Shown one piece after another: positions 1 to 5,039 of a stretch of DNA of 5,039 nucleotides; positions within the stretch are counted from its first letter, which is position 1, and every line of letters begins with the position of its first letter. The stretch is from Actinomycetota bacterium (GTDB lineage Bacteria > Actinomycetota > Acidimicrobiia > IMCC26256 > PALSA-610): assembly GCA_030839105.1 (NCBI GenBank), contig JAUZEI010000595.1, positions 1 to 5,039 of the forward strand. Reading direction: 5' to 3'. Under the pieces are notes generated by a model. It was not told the DNA's origin and made no database searches. It saw only the letters and a program-made list of their open reading frames with translations. The position numbers were made by a program, and so were the translations under genes.

Positions 1-536
1 TCCCGTTCACGGTGGGCGGCGGAGTGCGTACCGTCGAGGACGCGCGCCGCATGTTGCGCGCCGGGGCCGACAAGGTCTCGTTCAACACCGCGGCGGTGAA
101 CGATCCCGAGCTCGTACGCGCGGGCGCGCAGGAGTACGGCGCACAGTGCATCGTGGTCGCCATCGACGCCCGCCAACGCAACGAGGGCGGGTGGGAGGTC
201 GTCACCCACGGCGGCCGCACCCCGACCGGGCTCGACGCGATCGCGTGGGCCGAACGCGTCTGCGCGCTCGGCGCGGGCGAGATCCTGTTGACGTCGATGG
301 ACCGGGACGGGACCAAGGCCGGCTACGACATCGCGCTCCTACAGGCAATCGGGGAAGCGGTCGACGTCCCGATCATCGCCAGCGGGGGAGTCGGCACCCT
401 CGAGCACCTCTACGACGGCGCCGCGGCCGGCGGGGCGAGTGGGCTGCTGGCGGCGTCGATCTTCCACTTCGGCCAGCACACCGTCCACGAGGCCAAGACC
501 TTCTTGGCCGAGCGGAATGTCGTCGTCCGGCCCTGA
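1..536 (+). CDS. hisF: Imidazole glycerol phosphate synthase cyclase subunit HisF (5' end missing)
   Basis: HisF is the cyclase half of the cytosolic HisF-HisH enzyme. It uses ammonia from HisH to turn PRFAR into imidazole glycerol phosphate and AICAR in histidine synthesis. The first whole codon is at 3, and the visible 177 residues begin [16 protein letters not shown], the mid-barrel phosphate-binding segment of the (beta/alpha)8 fold. About 75 N-terminal residues, including the first catalytic Asp, lie outside the window. The second catalytic Asp (D130 in the Thermotoga enzyme) is seen in [15 protein letters not shown], with its codon at 300-302. The second-half phosphate site is seen in [16 protein letters not shown], followed by LAASIFHFG near the C-terminus. 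The reading frame is intact to TGA at 534-536 and the C-terminal length is normal. The next plus-strand gene is 226 bases away, so it is not tightly coupled to hisF. The family call is very sure. Confidence 0.97.
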   Translation, partial: PFTVGGGVRTVEDARRMLRAGADKVSFNTAAVNDPELVRAGAQEYGAQCIVVAIDARQRNEGGWEVVTHGGRTPTGLDAIAWAERVCALGAGEILLTSMDRDGTKAGYDIALLQAIGEAVDVPIIASGGVGTLEHLYDGAAAGGASGLLAASIFHFGQHTVHEAKTFLAERNVVVRP

Positions 537-547
537 CCATCCGACCG

Positions 548-607
548 TGACGGGCCGCCCGACAAACCGGTCGCGACCACCCGGTCCTGACGGGCTGACC
601 GGCCCGT
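548..607 (+). terminator. Possible hisF terminator region with GC-rich hairpins
   Basis: Two small inverted repeats follow the hisF stop. The better one is ACGGGC (590-595), loop TGACCG, GCCCGT (602-607), a perfect 6-bp stem. The other is CGGG/CCCG at 551-560 with a three-base loop. The octamer TGACGGGC occurs at 548-555 and again at 588-595, so each hairpin begins with the same sequence. A 10-bp palindrome, GGTCGCGACC, lies between them at 569-578. There is no T-run, which is common for terminators in GC-rich actinobacteria but leaves the call weak. Confidence 0.35.
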
Positions 608-656
608 TCCGAGGGGTCGCGGGGCCGGATCCCGCTGTCATCAGGCGGTAAACAGT

Positions 657-678
657 CGTTGACCGAACGGTGACCGAA
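657..678 (+). repeat. Tandem 11-bp direct repeat, possible activator site
   Basis: CGTTGACCGAA (657-667) is followed directly by CGGTGACCGAA (668-678), matching at 10 of 11 positions. Two looser units in the same 11-bp register precede it at 646 (CGGTAAA) and 635 (CTGTCAT). Seven conserved bases at 11-bp spacing is the binding architecture of OmpR/PhoB-family response regulators, including PhoP boxes in Streptomyces. The repeat ends a few bases before a weak -35 candidate for the downstream small gene, a position suited to an activator. The regulator identity is inference. Confidence 0.4.
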
Positions 679-683
679 GATGG

Positions 684-712
684 TTCCGCGCGGCGCCGGA
701 AGGGAGTACCGT
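684..712 (+). promoter_or_regulatory. Weak promoter candidate for the small gene
   Basis: TACCGT at 707-712 fits the TANNNT -10 pattern, with TTCCGC at 684-689 as a poor -35 at 17-bp spacing. Transcription would start near 719 and give a leader of about 44 bases. The poor -35 would fit a promoter that needs the 11-bp repeats just upstream. No better candidate was seen between 537 and 762, but the motif match is short. Confidence 0.25.
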
Positions 713-727
713 CGCCCTACCAAGTGC

Positions 728-750
728 GGAGCTCGGGCTCCACACGTGTG
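728..750 (+). promoter_or_regulatory. Leader hairpin and adjoining palindrome before the ribosome-binding site
   Basis: GGAGC (728-732), loop TCGG, GCTCC (737-741) is a perfect 5-bp stem. It abuts the perfect 10-bp palindrome CACACGTGTG at 741-750, which ends one base before the Shine-Dalgarno sequence. An alternative fold pairs GGGC (735-738) with GCCC (759-762) and TCC (739-741) with GGA in the Shine-Dalgarno, which would hide the start. The element could be a translational control structure, a DNA operator, or chance. Confidence 0.3.
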
Positions 751-751
751 T

Positions 752-757
752 AGGAGG
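752..757 (+). promoter_or_regulatory. Strong Shine-Dalgarno sequence deciding the start at 763
   Basis: AGGAGG lies five bases before ATG 763. It is the best ribosome-binding site in the window. It rules out the in-frame GTG at 757, which overlaps the last base of the motif. Confidence 0.8.
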
Positions 758-762
758 TGCCC

Positions 763-1038
763 ATGGCCGAACCTCACTACCCGCTGGGACCGTCGCCGAG
801 CGGATTGGGCGGCGGAGTTCTTCCCGGCAACGTCGGCACTGTCGACGATCACTTCTTCCGCCGCTATCGAAGTCTCCTCGACGCCGAGGACGCGGCGTTC
901 GACGAGCTCGAGCACGCATACGAGGACGGCGATCGCGCCTCGTTCGAGTCCGATCTTGCGATGTGGCACATCGCGATCGAACGCAGAACGACCTTCCTGA
1001 CGACACACGGCCTCTCGACCGAGGCCCTCTCGCTCTGA
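763..1038 (+). CDS. Small acidic protein of unknown function (91 aa)
   Basis: I do not recognise this protein. Coding is supported by a strong ribosome-binding site five bases before ATG 763, strong G/C preference at third codon positions throughout, and a clean stop at 1036-1038. Residues 1-26 are rich in Pro and Gly and look disordered. Residues 28-80 look helical, probably as two helices: FFRRYRSLLDAEDAAFDELEHAYEDG, then DRASFESDLAMWHIAIERR, split near DGD at 55-57. There are 16 Asp/Glu against 6 Arg, with no Lys and no Cys, so the protein is strongly acidic. I see no signal peptide, membrane segment or nucleotide-binding motif. It is probably a soluble helical protein or a partner-binding protein. 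It stands alone: hisF is 226 bases upstream and the next gene converges on it. An 11-bp direct repeat upstream suggests it has its own regulation. Confidence 0.75.
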   Translation: MAEPHYPLGPSPSGLGGGVLPGNVGTVDDHFFRRYRSLLDAEDAAFDELEHAYEDGDRASFESDLAMWHIAIERRTTFLTTHGLSTEALSL

Positions 1039-1069
1039 GTGCGCTGATGCGCTGAGTGCAGTTCTGCTC

Positions 1070-1119
1070 TGACCCCGCCGCGGGGCGCGCCGTTCCGAAC
1101 GCGCCCCACGGCGCGGTCA
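1070..1119. terminator. Large bidirectional hairpin between convergent genes
   Basis: The left arm at 1070-1089 and the right arm at 1100-1119 are complementary at 18 of 20 positions, around a 10-base loop (1090-1099). Each arm reads TGACC first on its own strand. The hairpin begins 32 bases after the small gene's stop. On the minus strand it begins exactly with the TGA stop of the hydrolase (1119-1117). No T-run follows on either side. The size, position and symmetry favour a shared terminator or mRNA-end stabiliser for both converging transcripts. Confidence 0.7.
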
Positions 1120-1749
1120 GTCGTGCGGGATGAAGCTGTCGACGAAGTCGGCGCCAAGCTGCACGAGGCGCTCGGTGCGGCCGACGAAGAAGTGACTCGC
1201 CCCCGCCACCACTTCGATCCGGGTTGCAGTCCACCGGGCCGTCCTGGCTTGGATTTCTGCGGGTGAGCGGAACTCGTCGTGCGCCGCCAGCGCAAGCAAC
1301 TTCGGCCGGGCATCGTGCGCCACCGCGTCGTAGGCGTGCTCGGGTCGGAATCGCAGCGGCGGAGCGATCGCCATCCAACCCGCGAGGCGCGGGTCGTCGA
1401 TCGTGAGCGCGATGTCGCCGCCGAACGACCAGCCGATGAGCGCAAGCGGGCCTTCGATACCCGCGCGCGCCGCCTCGTCGACCGCGGCATCGATGCCGGC
1501 AATGACGTCGTGGTGTTCGTCGCGGCCCTCGGAGTGCGCACCCTCGCTGTTCTCGACGCCCCGGAAGTTGAATCGCAGGCATGCAACTCCGTGCGCCGGC
1601 AGGGATTCGAAGAGCGCGGAGACGACGATGCTGCGCATGGTGCCGCCGTACTGCGGGTGCGGATGGCAGAGGACGGCGGTCGCCCGGGCGCTCGGCGGGG
1701 CGACCCATTCGGCTTCGAGCGCGAGGCCGTCGGCGGTCTGCAGCTTCAC
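1117..1749 (-). CDS. COG2945-type alpha/beta hydrolase (210 aa)
   Basis: This is a compact cytosolic alpha/beta hydrolase with no signal peptide and no extra domains. Residues 29-38, HPHPQYGGTM, are the hallmark of the COG2945 family, whose usual length is about 210 residues. RFNFRGVENSEG (59-70) is the second family motif. The nucleophile elbow is GWSFGG with Ser108, the likely acid is Asp158 in AAHDEF, and the likely base is His186 in GASHFF. The catalytic triad is therefore complete. The substrate is unknown, with an esterase or similar role expected. The start is GTG at 1749-1747, where the family's first strand ([14 protein letters not shown]) begins. The frame is open far upstream, but that part lies over oligopeptidase B. 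GTG overlaps the peptidase stop as GTGA, and only a weak GGTGGG precedes it, so translation is probably coupled. The TGA stop sits inside the terminator hairpin. Confidence 0.93.
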   Translation of the reverse strand: MKLQTADGLALEAEWVAPPSARATAVLCHPHPQYGGTMRSIVVSALFESLPAHGVACLRFNFRGVENSEGAHSEGRDEHHDVIAGIDAAVDEAARAGIEGPLALIGWSFGGDIALTIDDPRLAGWMAIAPPLRFRPEHAYDAVAHDARPKLLALAAHDEFRSPAEIQARTARWTATRIEVVAGASHFFVGRTERLVQLGADFVDSFIPHD

Positions 1750-3839
1750 GCCGCCGCGCCCACCGCATCGCAGATGAACGCGAGGACCACCGCTTCGTCG
1801 CGCCAGGCGTCGTAGCGACCGGACGGGCCGCCGTGTCCGGCTCCCATCTCGGTGCGCAGGAGGATCGGTCGGCCCGACGTCGACAGGACGCGCAGCTTCG
1901 CGACCCACTTTGCGGGCTCCCAATACTGCACGCGCGGATCGTTCAGCCCGGTCGTCACGAGGAGGGCGGGATAGTCGGCGGCGCGTACGTTGTCGTAGGG
2001 CGAATAGGACTTCATGCGCGCGTACGCATCGGACTCGCGCGGATCGCCCCACTCCTCCCATTCGGTAACGGTGAGTGGGAGGGACGGATCGAGCATCGTC
2101 GTGACGACGTCGACGAAGGGGACCTCGGCGACGATCGCGGCGAAGAGATCGGGTCGGAGGTTGGCGACGACGCCCATCAGGAGACCGCCTGCGCTCCCGC
2201 CGCGCGCGGCGAGGCGGGTCGCGCTCGTGTAGCCGCTCGCGATCAGGTGTTCGGCGCAGGCGACGAAATCGGTGAACGTGTTCGCCTTGTGCTCGAGGCG
2301 ACCGGACTCGTACCACTGGCGACCCATCTCGCCGCCACCGCGTACGTGCGCGATCGCGAACACGAAACCCCGGTCGAGCAGCGACAATCGCGACGCCCGG
2401 AACGACGGGTCGGTCGAGATCTCGTACGACCCGTACCCGTACAGCAAGGCGGGCGCGGAACCGTCGATCGGCGTGTCGCGCCGGTGCACGAGGGATATCG
2501 GCACCTTCGTACCGTCGCCCGCCGTTGCCCACAGCCGCGCCGACACGTACTGCGTCGGGTCGTAACCGCCGAGGACGGGTTGCGTCTTCACGATCGCCGA
2601 GCTGCGATCGTCCATGTCGTAGTCGACATCCGTCACGGGGGCGACGAGTGACGTGTAGCCGTAACGCAACCTGCGTGTCGCGAACTCGGGATTCGGCCCG
2701 ACCCACACGCTGTAGACCGGGTCGGGCATCTCGATCTCGTGGAGATCGCGCGTACCGGTGCGCATCACGCGCAGGCGCTCGAGACCGTTCGTGCGTTCGC
2801 TGAGTACGAGATGATCGGCGAAGGCGTTGACCGAGTCGAGCTTCACGTCGTCGCGATGGGGGACGAGCGGCGTCCAGTTCGAACGCTCGGGTTCGGCGCT
2901 GGGCGCGCTGACGAGCTCGAAGTTTCGCGCCCGGCCGCCCTGATTCGTGAGGATCAGGAACCGGTCGCCCAGCGCCTCACTCGAATGATGCTCGACCGCG
3001 TACTCGTGGCCCTGTTCGCGCGGCTCGATGACCCGCGGCTCGGCCGCCGGCTTCGCCGACGGCACGAACCACACCTCCGACGTGAGCTTCGACGACACGT
3101 CGATCAGCACGAAACGCCCGCTGCGCGTGCGTTCGACGCCGACGTAGAACCGTTCGTCGTCCTCCCGCAGCACGAGCACGTCGTCCGCCGCCGGGGTGCC
3201 GAGAATGTGGCGCCACACTTCGTTCGGGCGCATTGCGTCGTCGGGACGAACGTAGAAACATGTGCGCGCGTCGTCGGCCCACGCGAGTCCGTAGGTCACG
3301 TTCTCGACGACGTCGGGAAGGTCGGCGCCGGTTTCGAGGTCGCGGAATCGCAGCGTGTAACGCTCGCTGCCGTTGAAGTCGACGGCGTAGGCGAGCATTC
3401 CGTGGTCGGGCGTCACCTCGAAGCCGCCCAACGCGAAGTAGTCGTGTCCGGCGGCGAGGATGTTCTCGTCGAGTATGACCGAGGCGGACTCGGACCCCCC
3501 TCCGCGCGGCCGCCGGCAGTGCACCCCGTATTGCGCGCCCTCGATCGTGCGCGACGTGTACTCCCACCGGCCTTCGGCGACCGGGGCCGATTCGTCGGTC
3601 TCCTGTACGCGCGATTTGATCTCGTCGAAGATGCGGTTTCGCAGCGGTGCGAGGGGAGCGAGCGCGGCCTCCGCATACGAGTTCTCGGCCTCGAGGTACG
3701 CGATGACCTCCGGGTCGTCGCGGTTGCGCAGCCAGTACCAGTCGTCGTTGCGCACGTCGCCGTGCGCGGTGAGCTCGTGGGGCGTGCGGCGGGCCGCGGG
3801 CGGGTTCGCGCGCGAGGTGGGCGACTCGGGTCCGGGCAT
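1746..3839 (-). CDS. ptrB: Oligopeptidase B (protease II, family S9A)
   Basis: This is a prolyl-oligopeptidase-family serine peptidase that cleaves short peptides after Arg or Lys in the cytosol. Its 697 residues compare with 686 in E. coli PtrB. The order is an N-terminal helical strap including [19 protein letters not shown] (about 20-38), a beta-propeller to about 410, and the hydrolase domain from about 425. The triad is Ser549 in GGSAGG (codon 2193-2195), Asp634 in LNDPRV (1938-1940) and His669 in GAGHGG (1833-1835). Glu593 and Glu595 in EWEEWGDP match the Glu pair that reads basic P1 residues. All are 17 higher than the E. coli-type numbers I recall (532, 617, 652, 576, 578), so the spacing is unchanged. 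One of the two P2-site Asp residues is Ser479 here. ATG 3839 is the first possible start, because an in-frame TAG lies at 3854-3852. It has no Shine-Dalgarno and no signal peptide. It is first in an operon with the small hydrolase. Confidence 0.96.
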   Translation of the reverse strand: MPGPESPTSRANPPAARRTPHELTAHGDVRNDDWYWLRNRDDPEVIAYLEAENSYAEAALAPLAPLRNRIFDEIKSRVQETDESAPVAEGRWEYTSRTIEGAQYGVHCRRPRGGGSESASVILDENILAAGHDYFALGGFEVTPDHGMLAYAVDFNGSERYTLRFRDLETGADLPDVVENVTYGLAWADDARTCFYVRPDDAMRPNEVWRHILGTPAADDVLVLREDDERFYVGVERTRSGRFVLIDVSSKLTSEVWFVPSAKPAAEPRVIEPREQGHEYAVEHHSSEALGDRFLILTNQGGRARNFELVSAPSAEPERSNWTPLVPHRDDVKLDSVNAFADHLVLSERTNGLERLRVMRTGTRDLHEIEMPDPVYSVWVGPNPEFATRRLRYGYTSLVAPVTDVDYDMDDRSSAIVKTQPVLGGYDPTQYVSARLWATAGDGTKVPISLVHRRDTPIDGSAPALLYGYGSYEISTDPSFRASRLSLLDRGFVFAIAHVRGGGEMGRQWYESGRLEHKANTFTDFVACAEHLIASGYTSATRLAARGGSAGGLLMGVVANLRPDLFAAIVAEVPFVDVVTTMLDPSLPLTVTEWEEWGDPRESDAYARMKSYSPYDNVRAADYPALLVTTGLNDPRVQYWEPAKWVAKLRVLSTSGRPILLRTEMGAGHGGPSGRYDAWRDEAVVLAFICDAVGAAA

Positions 3840-3848
3840 CGGTCGGCG

Positions 3849-3854
3849 AGCCTA
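3849..3854 (-). promoter_or_regulatory. -10 element candidate for oligopeptidase B, possibly leaderless
   Basis: On the minus strand TAGGCT fits the TANNNT -10 pattern and ends nine bases before ATG 3839. There is no Shine-Dalgarno in the gap (CGCCGACCG), so transcription starting at or just before the ATG would give a leaderless or near-leaderless mRNA. No good -35 is seen. The hexamer lies between the 7-bp inverted repeat arms CGGTCGG (3840-3846) and CCGACCG (3862-3868), a possible operator. Confidence 0.45.
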
Positions 3855-3861
3855 AACGCCA

Positions 3862-3890
3862 CCGACCGACCGAGCGGCTCCCGCTACGAT
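3862..3890 (+). promoter_or_regulatory. Promoter candidate for hisI-trpE, possibly leaderless
   Basis: TACGAT at 3885-3890 fits TANNNT and ends nine bases before ATG 3900. CCGACC at 3862-3867 is a partial -35 (four of six to TTGACC) at 17-bp spacing. It falls in a short ACCG triple repeat (3861-3872). The nine bases before the ATG (TTCGACCTC) contain no Shine-Dalgarno. This is probably the promoter for hisI and the coupled trpE, because hisF is too far away to drive them through an opposing operon. Confidence 0.5.
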
Positions 3891-3899
3891 TTCGACCTC

Positions 3900-4280
3900 A
3901 TGCCGCCCGTGACGACGCCCATCCCGTTCACGGTCGAGGAGATCGATGCCATCGCCTTCAACGCGGACGGGCTCGTTCCCGCGGTCGTGCAGGAGGAGGG
4001 GACGAAGCTGGTTCTGATGGTCGCGTGGATGAATCGCGACGCGCTGGAACGCACGCTCGAGACCGGTCGCACGTGGTTTTGGAGCCGGAGCCGCCGGGAG
4101 TACTGGTGCAAGGGCGAGACGTCGGGAGATCGCCAATACGTGCGGGCCGGGTACTACGACTGTGACATGGACGTGCTCTTGTTCGTCGTCGAGCAGGAAG
4201 GCAGTGGGGCGTGCCACACGGGTGAGCGCAGCTGCTTCTTCCGGGCGTTCGGCGGCGGCGCTGCGCCCGAGCACTTGTGA
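3900..4280 (+). CDS. hisI: Phosphoribosyl-AMP cyclohydrolase HisI
   Basis: HisI opens the purine ring of phosphoribosyl-AMP to give ProFAR, the third step of histidine synthesis, in the cytosol as a metal-dependent dimer. The protein has 126 residues and is the single-domain form without a fused HisE pyrophosphohydrolase. Family motifs run in order: [19 protein letters not shown] (38-56), [18 protein letters not shown] (59-76), DCDMD (87-91) and [13 protein letters not shown] (103-115). The Mg-binding Asp residues (D87, D89, D91) and the zinc Cys residues (C88, C105, C112) are all present. ATG 3900 is chosen because the conserved core starts about 30 residues in and a -10 element lies immediately upstream. 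The open frame continues further upstream only as antisense to oligopeptidase B. The stop TGA (4278-4280) overlaps the trpE start GTG as GTGA, so the two genes should be co-transcribed and translationally coupled. Confidence 0.97.
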   Translation: MPPVTTPIPFTVEEIDAIAFNADGLVPAVVQEEGTKLVLMVAWMNRDALERTLETGRTWFWSRSRREYWCKGETSGDRQYVRAGYYDCDMDVLLFVVEQEGSGACHTGERSCFFRAFGGGAAPEHL

Positions 4281-5039
4281 CTACTCCCGAGGTCAAGCCC
4301 TCGCGTGAGGAGTTCCGCAACCTGGCGCGCGACTACACGGTCGTCCCGGTGTGGCGCGAGGTCCTTGCGGATCTCGAGACTCCGTTGTCGGCGTTCGTGA
4401 AGTTGGTCGGCGATCGCGAAGGGTTCCTGCTGGAGTCGGTCGAACACGCCGATCGATGGGGACGGTTCTCGTTCATCGGTCGCGATCCGGCACGCACCTT
4501 CGTGGCGCGGGGCCGCAACATCGAGTGGATCGGGGGCGCGGCCCCCGAAGGCGTGCCCCACGACCGCGGCACCCTCGCACTGGTCGAAGCGCTACTCGAA
4601 CGCTTCCACGCGCCGACCCTGCCCGAGCTCCCTCCCTTTCACGGCGGGATCGTCGGCTGGATGGGCTACGACACGGTGCGCGAGATCGAGCATCTCCCGA
4701 CGCCACCCGTCGACGATCTCGGCTTCCCCGACGCGGTCTGCTCGCTGGCCGGGAGCGTCGCCGCGTTCGACCATTTCCGCCAGCGTCTGTACCTCATCGA
4801 GAACGTCTACCCGCCCGTCGACGCCGACCGGGAGACTGTCGACGCGATGTACGAGGGGGCGATCGCCCGCCTCGACAACGCGGTCGCCGATCTCGCCCGG
4901 CCGTTGCCGTACACACCCGCAGTACCGCCGGCCGACGAGCTCGACGAGCTGCCGAAGTTGGGCCGCAACTTCGCGCTGGAGGCGTGGACCGAAGCCGTCG
5001 CGGCGGCCAAGGAGCACATCCTCGACGGCGACATCTTCC
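4277..5039 (+). CDS. trpE: Anthranilate synthase component I TrpE (3' end missing)
   Basis: TrpE converts chorismate to anthranilate with ammonia from the TrpG glutaminase, the first committed step of tryptophan synthesis. From GTG 4277 the frame stays open for 254 codons to the window edge. The visible part is the N-terminal regulatory domain. LLES at 51-54 begins [21 protein letters not shown] and carries the tryptophan feedback-site Ser. [19 protein letters not shown] is at 123-141. The last residues, [13 protein letters not shown], are the start of the chorismate-binding domain. The catalytic core is outside the window. The LLES motif and the pairing with hisI favour TrpE over PabB, but the downstream half would settle it. 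The GTG overlaps the hisI stop in GTGA, and no good Shine-Dalgarno precedes it, so initiation probably depends on ribosomes leaving hisI. Feedback inhibition by tryptophan is expected from the intact LLES site. Confidence 0.95.
   Translation, partial: MTTPEVKPSREEFRNLARDYTVVPVWREVLADLETPLSAFVKLVGDREGFLLESVEHADRWGRFSFIGRDPARTFVARGRNIEWIGGAAPEGVPHDRGTLALVEALLERFHAPTLPELPPFHGGIVGWMGYDTVREIEHLPTPPVDDLGFPDAVCSLAGSVAAFDHFRQRLYLIENVYPPVDADRETVDAMYEGAIARLDNAVADLARPLPYTPAVPPADELDELPKLGRNFALEAWTEAVAAAKEHILDGDIF

Noticed and set aside
757..762. GTG at 757 as start of the small gene
   Set aside because: It overlaps the Shine-Dalgarno AGGAGG, whereas ATG 763 is five bases downstream of it.
641..1768. Minus-strand open frames at 373-1008, 641-1768 and 864-1586
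   Set aside because: They overlap hisF, the small gene or the hydrolase in other frames and have translations dominated by Arg, Ser and Ala without motifs. The terminator hairpin also sits inside the longer ones.
1279..2651. Plus-strand open frames at 1279-1815 and 1581-2651
   Set aside because: They lie opposite the hydrolase and peptidase genes, have Arg/Ala-rich translations and no ribosome-binding site. They are typical shadows in GC-rich coding DNA.
1750..2706. Upstream extension of the hydrolase frame to 529 residues on the minus strand
   Set aside because: The extension overlaps oligopeptidase B in another frame, is Arg-rich low-complexity, and the family domain begins at GTG 1749.
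2739..3899. Long plus-strand open frame running into hisI, suggesting a large N-terminal fusion
   Set aside because: It is the antisense of oligopeptidase B. Its translation is Arg/Val/Glu-rich with no family motifs, and a promoter element and ATG lie right at the HisI domain start.
4592..5034. Minus-strand open frames opposite trpE (4592-5017 and 4807-5034)
   Set aside because: The plus strand carries clear TrpE motifs throughout, and the minus-strand translations show none.
4277..5039. PabB (aminodeoxychorismate synthase) instead of TrpE
   Set aside because: The N-terminal LLES tryptophan-site motif and the coupling to hisI favour TrpE. The catalytic domain that would confirm it is outside the window.
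1..5039. CRISPR array, tRNA/rRNA, insertion sequence or defence system
   Set aside because: There are no regularly spaced repeats, no cloverleaf or rRNA sequence, and no transposase, nuclease or toxin-like gene. Every sizeable gene except the 91-residue protein belongs to a known housekeeping family.

Overview
The window is high-GC chromosomal DNA with strong G/C preference at third codon positions. The amino-acid biosynthesis genes and their order (hisF ... hisI-trpE) point to an actinobacterium. The TrpE and HisI sequences fit a deep-branching group such as the Acidimicrobiia, but that placement is only an impression. I see no transposase, integrase, tRNA, rRNA, CRISPR array or phage gene. 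This looks like a housekeeping region, and I did not find a new multi-gene system. The least explained part is 537-1119, which holds a small unknown gene with a structured upstream region.

Layout. (1) 1-536, plus strand: the 3' two thirds of hisF, cut by the window edge. (2) 537-762: non-coding, with GC-rich hairpins after hisF, an 11-bp tandem repeat, a weak promoter candidate, a small hairpin, a palindrome and a strong ribosome-binding site. (3) 763-1038, plus: a 91-residue acidic protein of unknown function. (4) 1039-1119: a convergent junction with a large, nearly symmetrical hairpin. (5) 1117-3839, minus: a two-gene operon read right to left, oligopeptidase B (697 aa) first, then a COG2945-type alpha/beta hydrolase (210 aa), joined by a GTGA stop/start overlap. 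(6) 3840-3899: a short divergent promoter region serving oligopeptidase B and hisI. (7) 3900-4280, plus: complete hisI. (8) 4277-5039, plus: the 5' part of trpE, coupled to hisI by a second GTGA overlap and running off the window.

How the genes fit together. HisF and HisI belong to histidine synthesis, and TrpE is the first committed enzyme of tryptophan synthesis. hisI and trpE are probably co-transcribed from the promoter just before hisI. The hisF/hisI neighbourhood familiar from actinobacteria is broken here by about 3.4 kb carrying the small gene and the peptidase-hydrolase pair. Oligopeptidase B and the small hydrolase are probably cytosolic and made from one mRNA. The ATG starts of hisI and oligopeptidase B both lie nine bases after a TANNNT hexamer, and neither has a Shine-Dalgarno sequence, so both mRNAs may be leaderless or nearly so.
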